From positions 32,901,268 to 32,965,267 of the forward strand of contig VZSR01000520.1 in assembly GCA_013398615.1 (NCBI GenBank): a DNA stretch of 64,000 nucleotides. The letters are read 5' to 3'. The notes under the pieces are model-generated. The model worked only from the letters and a program-made list of their open reading frames with translations. It searched no databases and was not told where the DNA came from. Origin of the DNA: Brachypodius melanocephalos. Taxonomy: Eukaryota > Chordata > Aves > Passeriformes > Pycnonotidae. Numbering within the stretch: the stretch's first letter is position 1; every line of letters starts with the position of its first letter. The translations under genes were made by a program, and so were the position numbers. Shown one piece after another: positions 23,110 to 34,980 of this stretch.

Positions 23110-23706
23110 ACTTTTGCAGTGGTTTCACTCCAGCTGGCAACCAAACCCCACAGAGACACTCACTCACTACCACAGCAGCAGGACTGGAAGAGAATCAGAA
23201 GGATAAAAGCTGGAAAACTCACGGGTTGAGATAAAGACAGTTTAATAGGGAAGGCAGAAGCCACATGCACAAGCAAAGCATGCCAAGGAATTAATTCACT
23301 GCTTCCCATGGGCAGGGCAGGTGCTCAGCCCTCTCCAGGAGAGCAGAGCCCCACCACATTTAATGGTGACTTGGAAAGTGAAACACCATCATTCCAAATG
23401 TTCCCCACCACCCCTTCTTCCCGTCATGTTATGTTCTGAGCATGATGCCATATAGTCTGAAATATCCCTTTGGTCAGTTTGGGCCACCTGTCCTGGCTGT
23501 GTCTCCTGGCAGCTTCCAATGCACCCCCAACTTCCTCACCAGCATGGCAGCACAGAAAGCAGAAAAGGCCTTGGCTTGGGGTGAACCCTGCTCAACAACA
23601 ACAAAAACATCTCTGTATTGTTAGCACTGTATTCAGCCAAATGCAAAACACAGCTCCATATTAGCTACTGTGAAGAAAATGAATTCTACCCCAGTCAAAA
23701 CCCGCA
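23110..23706 (-). mobile_element. Avian endogenous retrovirus LTR (minus strand)
   Basis: This segment resembles a widespread bird LTR that I recognise from its order of phrases. On the plus strand these are the GGTTGAGATAAAGACAGTTT block (23224-23243), GAATTAATTCACTGCTTCCC (23288-23307), ATATCCCTTTGGTCAGTTTG (23461-23480), and the end GAATTCTACCCCAGTCAAAA (23681-23700) that reads as the LTR start on the minus strand. An ATTAAA polyadenylation signal lies on the minus strand at 23246-23241. The normal TATA region (about 23425-23450) is degraded. The right edge near 23706 abuts a purine-rich tract on the minus strand, which marks it as a 3' LTR. The left edge is uncertain by about 20 bp and no target-site duplication could be found. 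It is an old copy and not active. Confidence 0.8.
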
Positions 23707-23980
23707 TATTCCACCCCCTATTCCATACCATTTGCATCCTGCTCAGGTCCCATGCTATTCAGTACAACCTCATTAACTGTCCCCACCCTTGCCATTCTTT
23801 GATAATTGGCAACTTTGACAACTTTTCAGCAGCTCCTGTAAGATCATTGTGAATTTCCTCAACAGACGATGAAGTCAGGTGGAGACACAGATCACAACTA
23901 GTATTCATTAGAGCATCTTTTCTCAGTCTAGCTGTTTGGCTGAATGGAATCCAGCTGTTATTATGGAGACCAGACAACCA
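23707..23980 (-). pseudogene. ERV polypurine tract and 3' internal remnant
   Basis: Directly upstream of the LTR on the minus strand lies a G/A-rich stretch (23707-23725 on plus, pyrimidine-rich) in the place of a retroviral polypurine tract. Upstream again is a 72-codon frame (23759-23977), probably the decayed end of the last viral gene. I recognise the general arrangement, but I could not assign the retroviral genus. The rest of the provirus to the right (beyond about 24 kb) is not recognisable. Confidence 0.5.
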
Positions 23981-25020
23981 TCACTGAGGACATTCAATTG
24001 CTCCCTTGAGTGTTCACACATGCTTCCAGTTACCTGGGACTTCCTCAGACACAAAAGCACATACTGACACACTAGTGGGTTCAGCAAAGTGCTTAGGGTC
24101 CCTTGTTTCACTAGGTGTATATTTAAGCCTGTATATTTTGTCTCCAAATAGCAGCCACTGCCTTTTCAGATGTGCTCTGAGTTATACACCACGGTGAACA
24201 CTGGTGGCTTCAGACAGATTCAGCAGCCCTTTTGTGCCCTGAATTGATTGGTAGTGTAGCCAGTCACGGAAAGAAGCTTTCCTATGCACATGCCCACAGA
24301 GTTTCAGTGTTTTCAGATGTTGGCAATTGAAGGTTGCCATAATCCACATGTATGAGGAAGTAGAGATCATGTTCCGCCTGTAATCTCTGTATTTCCTTGA
24401 TTTTGCCTGCCTAAAATCAAAATCCTTCTGTTCTAACTGAAGGAGTGTATTTTGGCAGGGAATGTAAATTGCATTTTTGTCTTTGGTTGGGCAGGCTTAA
24501 AATAACTGTCAGCCTTAGTTCTTTTGGAGACTGGATAGTGTGGGTATTTATAGTAAAACTGACTTGATGGGTTAAGACTGAAAAATTAGAATCTATATTA
24601 CATTTCAAAATATTACTGTACAGTTCTGAGATGCTGCCATGGAGACTGCATCATTACTCTGCTTTACATGCACATTCAGTCACTAGGTCTCCTCAGGCTT
24701 TCAGAGCAATTCCGCCACAACTCCCTTCCAGCTTCCAACTGTGAAGCTTCAATTCATCTTTCAATGGAAAATAGTCATCAGAGCCATTGCAGCAGCCCAA
24801 CATTAGCTCTCCAATGGCTCCCCATCTTTGTTCTCCCCCTGCTCTGAACCTGGTGGTCATCTTTAGAAAAATATCAACTTCCTTTCATGACCTCCAGAGC
24901 ACAAAAGAAGGGCTGGCCGCAGGAGCTGCAGACGCTGCCTGGAGAGGCAAACACATGGGGCCCGAGGACAGCAGGAGCACCCCTTTTTTGTATTTTCCAA
25001 TCTCACCACACTTTCTCCAG
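23981..25020. other. Unique or unrecognised sequence
   Basis: Minus frames at 23923-24147 and 24182-24370 could be older ERV interior, since they lie upstream of the ERV remnant on the same strand, but no motif confirms it. From 24400 on I see nothing. Confidence 0.4.
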
Positions 25021-25022
25021 AG

Positions 25023-25056
25023 TTTCCAGACTCTGAAATTTTACAGAGTCTGGAAA
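25023..25056. repeat. Perfect 13-bp inverted repeat (hairpin)
   Basis: TTTCCAGACTCTG at 25023-25035 and its exact complement CAGAGTCTGGAAA at 25044-25056 are separated by 8 bp. The stem is perfect and the loop small, so a stable cruciform or RNA hairpin is possible. It is not followed by a T-run terminator and has no recognised family. Confidence 0.8.
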
Positions 25057-28000
25057 TATGTGTGTGATAAGGGCAGGTACAATCTTCTTTGTTTGAGCAA
25101 CATTGATTTTTGGTGAGGTCTTACCATCAAACAAGAGTAAGACAACATAAAAACACACAACCTAAAAGTTACTGAAATACAAAACCATACAATAATCTAA
25201 ATCAATGGGATTATGCCTCTAATACTGCTGGTGACCTCAACAGTGATTGGGCTAATCACCTAGAGCTCATTATCTCAATGAGTTTCCCAAGATTTTTATT
25301 TTTGAAAGGTGCCCTCTTAGCCCAGTTTTCCCAAAATTTATTTTCTGCAATGGTTTAGCATTATGATTTAAGTAGTGCAAATCTCTCAGTATCTGTGGAC
25401 AGCCATGAAGCTTTTGGTTTTATACCTGCCATTTTAATTTTTTTTAGAGGACTATAACTGCCTGAATCAGTGGGAATGGCCTGGCACACCCTGCAGTATG
25501 TGCATGCTTTCCACACTCACTGCTGGGCTGTTTCTGAAGCACTCAGCTGTGCATCAGCTCTCCACAGCCCAATGTGAGTTTCTGATGCAATGGCAGTGGA
25601 GGCGCCCTGTAAGAAAACCCTGTCCTCAAGCCAGCACAAAAATAACAATTTGCTATTAAATGAAGATGCTTCAGAGCATGGGTCACTTGTCTAACTGCAG
25701 GTAACAGAGAGGATTTAATAACTGCACCAGTTGTTGCCTGAGCATCCAATAGAAGTCTCTGTGGTGGGGAGAGGCAGTGCTGTGTCACTTGCTTTCAAGC
25801 TGTGTCACATCATGTCATGCAGCACACGCTGATGTGACCTGACGCAGGAGGTAATAAGATCTATGCCAAGTAACTGAATGGAAGGAGATTATTTTAACAC
25901 ACTGAACACTGTTGTCATGTTGGGCATGTTTCTAAATGCTTTTGTCATCAAACAAAGCATTGTCTATATGCATGATTTTTTCCACAAAAAAAAAAAAAAA
26001 AAAGAAGAAGTAGCTGGCAATTATTGCCATGGCACTGGAGATTATCACCTCTCCTTATGGGGTCAGTTGTCCAAGTGCCAGTATTTATAGTTTTGTCTGG
26101 AACCCCTGGATTAGAACTGTGCCACCAAGAGAGACCTCATGAACCATCACAAGCGAAGCACAAGGCAGTCAGAGCTGCAATGAGCAATCACATATCTTCC
26201 TTCTTCATGCCTAGCCTGTGGATCTGTAGGGAACATGAGATAGGAATCCCAGCGTATTCAGCTGCATTGTGTGGATGAAAATCCCAAAGGAGCCATATGC
26301 TACAGCACAGTTAGGAGATGGAAACTCTCACACTTTGGGTGTATCTTGCTTTTGAACCAGGACTGCAGAACAAGCACCTGTAACATGCTCGAAAAGGAAA
26401 ATTATGAAAATGTGGAATGATGCCCTATTTGTACATTACCATTTCCTTCAATATAGCAATCTGGAATCTAAGTTTAATTCTGTTTAATTCTCCAATTTAA
26501 TTCTGGAGAGGATAGAATACCTGGGCTTCTAGCTTTTGAGGATGTTGATCCTCTGCTCCACCACAGCTGCTTTGTTTATGCAGTATCTCACTGGCATTGA
26601 ACAACTTCATTGTCTCACTGCAATAGAATTTAATAAATATTTTCAGCAATATTTTCATCCACATACCTCCAGTATCATTAACAAAACCAATACCTGAGAA
26701 AAAATTTACTTCTAGCTGCTTCTTGGCAGAAGGAGGAGCACATTGAGTAGTATTCAGAGCATGAATGCAGTGTGGTCATGTTCCAAATGCAACCACATGT
26801 ACCCCAACATGCTCAACGTGCAGTGCAGTTTTCAATTTTTTTATGACACACTTTTTACACAAACAGAAAAAACCTGAGCCTCTCTCACGCTCAAACACAG
26901 ATGAGAAAAACAAGCAAATTCTGCTTAGATGAAGTGCATTGACATGATGAACTCATTGCTGTCAGCCCTGTAACTCTGGGGATGGGGGGGATTCCTCACT
27001 TTTACTTTTTGTTTAGAATTTACTAGTCATTCTTAGCACTTTACACAGTTCAGAGACTCAGCAAATTTCACAAGATATCAGCTCCAGAGCAGCTGGGAGG
27101 AAATCCACCCACGAAACTCTAGCCCAACATCTCTCCTAGCTGACAAGACGCATTAATTTGTTCTGAAACCCCAGAGGCCAGAGTAGGAGGACATCAAAGT
27201 GGACAGTGGTGCTTCAGTACTGACCCAACAGCACAAGCCCTGATGCAAATCCCATCAAATCAACTCAAGCAAAATACATATCTCTTGATAGAAGGTACAA
27301 GGTCGATCTCACATTCTGAAGATCAGTCCCTGTCTACAGACACATCCAGAAATTATGCCTATTTACTTAGGCACAAGAGTGATTGTGGAATCACTGGGAC
27401 ACAGCATTACTACTGATAAGTATCAAAATAATTTGCATCCTATATATGTCATTGCTAAAAAAAAAATGTATCCCTGTTATTTCCTTTAATGCTATCTTCC
27501 AGATGGACACAGTTGATATTTCTTCTCTTGGACTGTGTTGCAAGGTCAGGAAAATCACCAAACACAAGGAGCTCAGGACATGACACCTTTCTTGATTTCC
27601 TGCTCAAAAGAAAGCTCTAGGGCATCTTAGAGCTGCTGCTCCTGCTAAGCTTTTGCTACTGTTGTCAGATAGTCTAAAAATCTCTTTGTAGCTTTGAATT
27701 ATGATCATCAAGAAAAAAGTACTGCGTAAAGCTGCAGCTTTATGATGACTGGTACTGGTGCTGTACTGAAGCGCTTTCCACATGCTTCAAAAAATGTGTT
27801 TAAATTCACCTTCTCTTCTGGGCAAGGTATAAAGAACTTTCAATATTTATTGCTAGAACTTCCACCTACATCAGTGCCTTTTTCCAGCATTGCATCATAC
27901 TTCATCATCATACTTTGGGCTGCAAAGAGAAGAGCAATTTTGTGTAGCAGCCATGAACTGCCCAACACATGCACATTACTGTGCATGTTTCATAGATTCA

Positions 28001-29125
28001 GAATGAGCAAGACATTTTCTCCATAACTTCAAACATCAGGAAAACAATTCAAAATCTTCTGCTGATAAAGAAAACCTTTGTCAAGTATACATGAAAGCTG
28101 GTATGGCTTCTCCAGGTTAGCCCATCCTGCTCAGTGTCCCTTTAGAGCACAGAAAACAACAGTCCCCACTGCCAACCTCTTCACCTCCTGGAGAACAACA
28201 GGGCTGAAAGATGATTGCAGCCAGCCACTAATGCAGCTGACTCCTTTCTTCTTCCATCTTTCATGGATAATTTCCCTTAAAACAGAACAGAGAGGATTTT
28301 ACAACTGATTATCCTCATGAGACAGTCTTTGAAATAGGAACAATATTTTTCTTAATGTGATTGCATAACATTGTCATGATTTGAATATTTTTGACAGTGA
28401 AATAAGCTTACCTAATAAAGTGGGTGCTGTGTTGACTCTTCTTTCCTCCTTTCCTCAAAGGCAGAAGTGTGTACAGTACAGAGAGAAGGTATTTGCTGCC
28501 CTTCTCGGTTTTCAGAAATACAGTGCTTAAAAAGACCTATCCACTCATGCAGTCTTGTTTGTCTCATGCTACAGAAAACTACAACACACCAGCGTATTCA
28601 ATGCTGCAAGGTAGGCAAAGCAAGATAAAATAAATTAGTTCAGGTTCTTCAGTTTTCAGGGTGAAGTCTGATACCTGGTAGAATTCATCCTCTGCCAGCA
28701 GAAATCACATGTAGAAATGTGCATGAGAAACAGAGATTTATTGGGGCATTAAAAGTTTCTGGACAATGCCCATGGCCATCAAAATGTGTCAAAAAGCACT
28801 AACCACCAAGTTTCTATGCTGTTTACCTCTCTATCCTGGAAAAAGGGTGCAGGCATGAAGACCTCAGTTAATGCCATTTAATACCAGTTTTTTTCTCTAG
28901 TTTCTTTCCTTATCTATTTGACAAGACATTTTGATGTCATCTAGTCAAGTAGCAGTCAGTAATAACTGACTTTCAAGAACTTAGACACACGGCCTAGCTT
29001 TCATAATCCTACCACAGTTTCTGATTTGCTAAAGGAAGCTTATGAAGGGGTGGTTTCAGGCATACTTTTAAATATTCTAAACATTTTTATCGATGATTCA
29101 TCCCATTTGCCTTGGAAAGTTGTTG
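25057..29125. other. Unique sequence with minor simple repeats
   Basis: An A18 run sits at 25986-26003. A triple TTTAATTCT repeat lies at about 26473-26505. Frames at 24787-25116, 26024-26278 and 27742-28026 have no recognisable domain. No transposon was recognised. Confidence 0.5.
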
Positions 29126-29127
29126 GG

Positions 29128-29193
29128 GGTTTTTTTGTTTGTTTGTTTTTTTTGTTTTGTTGTTTTTTTTGTTTTGTTGGGGGGTTTTTTGTT

Positions 29194-29229
<36 letters not shown>
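29128..29229. repeat. G/T-rich low-complexity tract ending in T35
   Basis: About 100 bp of T-runs broken by G (GGGGG at 29178-29183 and nearby) end in 35 consecutive T at 29195-29229. On the minus strand it is an A35 followed by an A-rich, C-interrupted tail. No upstream AATAAA or gene body supports a processed retrocopy. Frames at 29026-29330 that read as poly-Phe or poly-Lys are artefacts of this tract. Confidence 0.9.
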
Positions 29230-29231
<2 letters not shown>

Positions 29232-30642
29232 CAGAGGGCATGGTTTTAAGTTTGTTACATTATTCATCCATAACATCAGTTGACAGAGCTTCCAGCCAGG
29301 TAAGTAAAGCATAACTGGCATATGAACCATAATGCTTAAGCAGGATCATTTCAGCATGGGAAGATTCAGACATGACATAAGCAGTAAATAGTCTGAGTGT
29401 TCCTTCCTTACAAGGACCTGAATGACAGTCTCATGCACGTCCCATCTCTAAAGAAAGAAAGAAAATGTTTTGTTTGTCTAGAATTAATTTCCTGACCTGT
29501 CATTCAGTAACTACTCCTATTTCCATGACACTTTGGCATGACAAACACATGAGAAAATGTGATTTTTGAGGTGTACAGCTCTGGTTGGATGATAAGCACT
29601 GAATAAGGACTTTCTTATTTAAAGAACAAGGGAGAAAGAGGCAAAGCTTTGGTCTAGGCACCAAAGAGGACATACATCTTCATGAAATATAAAATTAGTA
29701 TTTGGATTTCCCAGCCAATCTGCTACAATCAGAGTTTGTATTTGTCCTAGAAATCCAGATGGACATTCAGATGAGGAATTAAGTCAGTTCAAACCATGTT
29801 TACTGCCTATATTTCCAAAGAATGAAGATTATACAAGGTGATATTAAATTTTCTTTCTCTTCCCTGGTGCCTTAATAAGTGGTGCTTCCTGAAGGAAACA
29901 ACTGAGTAGCATCAGCCCTGTTTGACTGAGAGGTCAACAGTCTTGCTGTTGCTGGACAATAACATGGTAGGAGAGTAAGTCCCCCAGAATCAGAGTCAAT
30001 AACAACAACACAGGGTCAGCAACAACAACATGGACCTGTGACCTTCCTGATTTCCTAACTTGACTCACTCCTACAATTTCAGGTGTGGTTCAAGTAGGAC
30101 TGCTCTCCTTGTCTTTGACATCTCAAAATAATTTCACCCTAATAAGATGCCCCTACAAAGCTTCTTTGATTTTTCTTTTACCATACCTTCATCAGGGCCC
30201 ATTCCTCATGGTCTGTAGCATGAATAGCACTTGTCCATGTACCTGATTCTTACCATGTGCTCCAGCTCTAGAGCTTGAAGAATATATTGCTTAATCCTAT
30301 ACACCTTCCACTTGCTTTAGTAGAAAATGTGGATAATTAAGAAGAAAGTATTAAAAAGAGTAGTAGTGAAAAGGGGAATCTGTACTTGGCCTCTAGCCCA
30401 GGTGGTGAGGCTGGAGTGCAGCCAATGCTATCCAGAAATCCTGAGGAAATCTGCTGGCAAACAACCAGGAATGGTCACCCTGAGATGACACATTCAGGTG
30501 CACATCTAGACACGGTAACTTGGAAACATTCACAAGTTCATCTATATGGGTCTTATTTCTTTCATTTTCTTATCATCATAATTGCAAGAGGAAAGGTGCA
30601 AGGCCACTCAGAGGGAAAGACTGGTTTAGCAGCACAAGGCAG
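29230..30642. other. Unique sequence, no feature seen
   Basis: Short CAA-rich stretches occur at 29999-30032. No gene or transposon was recognised. Confidence 0.5.
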
Positions 30643-31230
30643 AGAATCAGAGAAACACATGAATGGTTTGCTTTGGAAGACACCTCAAAAATCTCCTAGT
30701 TCCAACTCCCCTGCCACAGGCAGAGACATCTTCCACTAGACCACGTTGCCCCAAGTCCCATCCAACCTGACCTTGAACACTTCGAGTGCTGGGGCACCCA
30801 CAACTTCTCTGGGCAGCCTGTGGCACTGCCTCACCACCCTCACAGTGGAGAATTTCTTCCAAACATCTTGCCTTAACTTGACATTTTTCAGTTTAAATCC
30901 ATTACCCCTTGTCTTTATCCCTACATGCCCTTTTAAAGTGTCCCTCTCCATCTCTTAGGCCTCCTTAGGTATTGGAAGGTGCTGGAAGGTGCTCAACTTT
31001 CTCTCCTCCAGGCTGAACAATCCCAACTCAGCCTGTCTCCAGAGGAGGTGTGCTCAAGACCTCTGATCACCTCTGTGGTCCTCCTCTGTACTTGCTCCAG
31101 CAGGATCAAATCCTTCCTATGCTGGGAGTCCCGATGCTGGATACTCAGGCTGTCCCCACAGTGGAGCAGAGGGGGACAGTAACCTGCATGGTCCTGCTGG
31201 CTTTCTGCTCCAGAGCAAGGATCAGGAGTG
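30643..31230 (-). mobile_element. CR1 LINE 3' fragment (minus strand)
   Basis: Read on the minus strand, this holds the end of CR1 ORF2 and the 3' UTR. Plus-strand landmarks are TGGAGCAGAGGGGGACAGTA (31160-31179), CTGAACAATCCCAACTCAGC (31013-31032), CTGGGCAGCCTGTGGCACTG (30809-30828) and the terminal GAATCAGAGAA (30644-30654). There is a local 10-bp tandem duplication (GGAAGGTGCT) at about 30975-30990. It is about 590 bp, 5'-truncated as usual for CR1, and decayed at its 3' tip. Frames at 30647-30951 and 30979-31182 are parts of it. Confidence 0.93.
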
Positions 31231-33094
31231 TTCTGACCAACAACTGTTCCACAAACTGATAGCCAAAACTAAACCTGGGAGTGGAATTTCCATGCCCTAA
31301 CTTATACCTCCCCAATCTCTAAGACAGGACAACACTTAAACACTAGTGGGGAACATCAGACCACACTTTGAAATTGCTGGAAATGCATGTGGTCAAAATA
31401 CAAGACCAAGTCTGTCTTTCTCTTCAGACTTCAGCAAATGAGCAAGTTGCATGGCCCTCTTGTTCCTCAGTTTCTCTCCTTTCAGAGTAACTGGCAAAAG
31501 CAGCCTACCTTGAAGATTTTTTATGAAGACATTACATTTCCTTTTCTTTAAAGCAATTTGAAATCCTGTGTTTGCAGATACTAACAAGCCTTCATATATG
31601 ATAATATACTTGATTTTAAATCAGAAAACAATTAATGCCTTTTCAGAACTCTCATAGCAACACCATTCATTAGAATTGCTAATAAATGATAGGCCTTTTT
31701 TCATTTTTCAAAATTTCTGAAGTACATTTTTTTCTCATTTACATGAAGGTATGTAGTGAAATAGTCAATAACTGTTACTGCATCATCATCTTCAATACAT
31801 GATAGGGTTGTAGAAGAATGCCAGGAATGGACATGCATAATCATTAAAAATTTTGGGACAAATAAGTCTGAAATACTTTTCTCAGATTCCCCCAGCTGCT
31901 ACAATGAGCATTCTCCAGTGCCTTCCCAAGAGTGTGTCTTGCCTACCAGAGAGTAGAGATCTTCCAAAATTAGGAACATTACAGTTCATTGGGTGGGAAA
32001 CAAGCTGTGAACTTGAAGTGACATCACAGTATACATTGCAAAGGGTGTTGAAAATGATTAATCATGGTCAAATTGCCCTAAACTTGGAGAATGAGTCATA
32101 AGGTATTGCTACATCTCTCCTCCAAATTCATTTAAATATAGTGGGGGTATATCAGAAGGAATCACATCTCTAGCTTTTCAAAATCTAGAGACCCTTAAAG
32201 TACAGATGGACAAACACCACAGTGCAGCTCACAACCAAACCTCTGCCCTTGCAGGATTAACTTTCTAATGACATATTTTGACCTTTAGCAATTTTTCACC
32301 ACTGAAGTATAAAGCCTAGGAAGAGCTGGTAGAACCTTCCCTGTGCAGCAGCAGCACAAACACTGTCAACCACAATTCATTTATAAGGGCTCCCTTTCCT
32401 CTGCCCTTCTATTACCTCCCCTACGGAAACTGAGCCCTTGAGTTCACTTGCCCTTTTTGCACCTCTTTTTTCCAGGTTTGGGGCACAGAACAGCAGGGAA
32501 GAGGGCTGACAAGCACACCTGTGGGCCTGACCTGTTATGCCTGAGGACTGGGAAACTGGGGAGAGCTGCATGATTGTCTCCTTAATTGAAGCTGTTCTTA
32601 GAGTGAAGTATATCATTCAGTGAAATGGATAATTTTTGAGAATTCCTCTGAGACATGGATTTTGGTTATGGCTATAGGCAATGCATTTTCACTGTTCCTT
32701 GCACTTCCCAAGGATGTTGAAACATTAGCATACCACCAAAAAGTTCTAACAGCAAACCACCCCTGAGAAGCACAGCAGATAAACAAAAGCAGCTCTTGGT
32801 TCATGTCTCCGACTACTGTGACCTTGGGACACAGGGCTCTCAAGATGGTCCATCCCATGTTAGGCAAACTACAGTAGAGCTGTTTTCTGCAGTATGGAGA
32901 GGGCAAAGTCAGCAAGGCAAGGTGGATGATAAATTGTATGAAGAATCTACCCTCCCTCTGCAAACGTCCCCATGTTTCTCGCCCCTCTTCTGTGCTCCCA
33001 GGACACTGGCTGTCATTCAGAGCATTGGTCAAGGTAGTAATTTATCTGATGAAGGGAATTTTTGTTGATGAGAAAAGTCAGACTGCAATTTTTT
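31231..33094. other. Unique sequence, no feature seen
   Basis: The minus frame at 32613-33032 (139 codons) overlaps plus frames at 32796-33117 and has no recognisable domain. No repeat was recognised. Confidence 0.5.
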
Positions 33095-33155
33095 ATAGCC
33101 GTTTTACAGAGACATGAAGGAGCCTGAGGCATAAAGTGGCTGTCATGTAACTAAG
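33095..33155 (+). repeat. Possible MIR-like relic
   Basis: GTTTTACAGAGACATGAAGG followed by AGCCTGAGGCATAAAGTG resembles the 'ttttacagatgaggaaactgaggcatagagtg' phrase of ancient MIR/CORE-SINE-type amniote repeats. It is short and diverged. Confidence 0.35.
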
Positions 33156-34640
33156 ATAAAAACAGCAAATTAGAAACATGGAAAAAATAGGAAAAAAATA
33201 GATACGACTTTTGTGTGGTTTTGGACCCCTGAAGTCAGAAGTTCTTAACTTCTGTTTAACAGGAGACAAATGATGACTCATTATTTCTTTCTACCATCTT
33301 AGAACAGAGAAGACATTTTGGTTTCCTTATATATACACCAGCAACTTCCTATACCTAAACAGCACCTGAAATTGAACTATACAAAAGGAATTATTCCTGA
33401 AAAAGCAAGACAGTTAAAGTGTGCAGGTAAGATAGCAAAGACAGAAAGAGAGCTCGCCTAAGAAACCAGTGCTTTATTGTCAGCTCCTTCTTGTTGAGGA
33501 GCCTTAGGGCTCACTGAGGCTTGAAAGACAGTCTGCTGAGATGAGCATGTGATAATATCTCCTCTGAGGAAAGCTCTCCCTGTTCAGAAGTACAGCAGGG
33601 TTATCCAGAAACAGCAGTTTCCTCTAGCCTGCACCCTCTGTACTGTTAATATGGCCGAGAGCAATACATGCACCACTTGACAAGACAGAGAGATTATTTA
33701 ATTATTTATGCACTGTTACACCCTATAGACATCAGTACTGAATTTAGAGACAGCCTTCTTACGTGTCAGCACCTTGAGGATGTACTTATTGCCTTCGATT
33801 CAGGACACAGATGCTTAATTTGTAAAAAAACCCAAACCCTTTGGAATATTCAGTCAATCTCATTGATGCATTGATGGTTTTTCCATACATTGCCCTGTCC
33901 TGCATGTCTGGATCGGTCTGAAAGTTTGCTCTCAGAGTCATATTCTTAACAAGCTAGCAAAAAAAAAAAAAACCCCTTAAAAAAAAAAAAGCTGTATTTC
34001 TCACAAGTCCTCATTGGCTCCTGTGGAGTTCAACAAGACAGAGACACTCAATGGCCCATTGTTTGTAGTGGTTTTCTTCACCTCTCATCTTCTGAAAACT
34101 TCATTACAAATGGTGTTCCACAGTGGGTATGAGTTTCCCTCATTCTTGGTGTGTCTCAGAGTGTGGTAGAGACAGAAGACAAAGAATTTCCAGTGAAACC
34201 AGATATTTTTTATCTAAAGCAGACACAGAAACAGAAGCTACTGAGAAACTGCATCATTGCAATGAAAATAAACCCTCTGCCTAATCAGACAAATAAAGCA
34301 GAAGATTTAAATAAATAAATAAAACAAAGCCATTAGCAATACTGGATTTTGTGCAGATTTCTAGCTAACCTCAAGACATTTTGTTTACTGCAGTTGTAGC
34401 TCCTTATTAGGGAAGGGTCATGTTTCATACTCCATAAATACTCTTGGTTCAATGGTCTTGGTTAGTTATCACTATCAGAATTTAAGAGTTTTAAATATAA
34501 ATACTAGCAATTAGTCAATGAGAAGGTACTTCTAATTAAGGCTACCAAGTCAAAGGTCTTTTAGGCAAATTGTATAAACACTGAACATATATGGACATGA
34601 TAGATAATACTGTAGCATTCATCTTCTGTGCAAATATCAC
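33156..34640. other. Unique sequence with A-runs
   Basis: A-runs sit at about 33960-33990. A short (AAAT)n run lies at 34305-34324. Otherwise nothing was recognised. Confidence 0.5.
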
Positions 34641-34644
34641 ACTT

Positions 34645-34980
34645 TTCTGCAACACCACATTAAGGCTCTGTGTGGTGAAATCCGTGGCTCAAATGCTACA
34701 CAGTGATTTGAGGTGTCATTCCTCAGAACATTTTCCTATCTTGTTCCTTTTTAATTCTAACTGTAGATGAGGGGCAGAAATATTTCCACTTCAGCTTTTT
34801 ATTATTATTTTGTTAAGCCATAATTAGGCTGTTGCTCATTCAGATCCATCTGGCAATCGGAATATCTGCGTTCATTATGGGAAGGAGTGATTGCAATTTG
34901 TTCCAAATAACTGCTCTTTGAATCACCCAAGATGACAGATAAATGCAGATTTCCTCTGCTTCAGAGGCCTTAGGGGAGGT
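34645..34980. promoter_or_regulatory. Candidate conserved non-coding element
   Basis: Of all the non-repeat stretches, this most resembles vertebrate developmental enhancers. It contains GCCATAATTAGGCTG (34817-34831, a TAATTA homeodomain site), GGCAATCGGAATATCTGCG (34852-34870), TTCATTATGGG, and TTTGAATCACCCAAG (34917-34931). There are few simple repeats and no open frame. No CR1 or LTR similarity was noticed. Conservation is inferred, not measured. Confidence 0.33.

Noticed and set aside
25023..25056. A microRNA precursor
   Set aside because: The stem is only 13 bp and flanking bases do not extend the pairing.
29026..29330. Frames that look like a membrane segment (poly-Phe) or a basic tract (poly-Lys)
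   Set aside because: They are translations of the T35 and G/T-rich low-complexity tract.
29195..29330. A processed retrocopy with an A35 tail on the minus strand
   Set aside because: No AATAAA signal and no gene-like body upstream of the tail.
30647..31182. Frames on both strands
   Set aside because: They lie in the minus-strand CR1 fragment and have no independent support.
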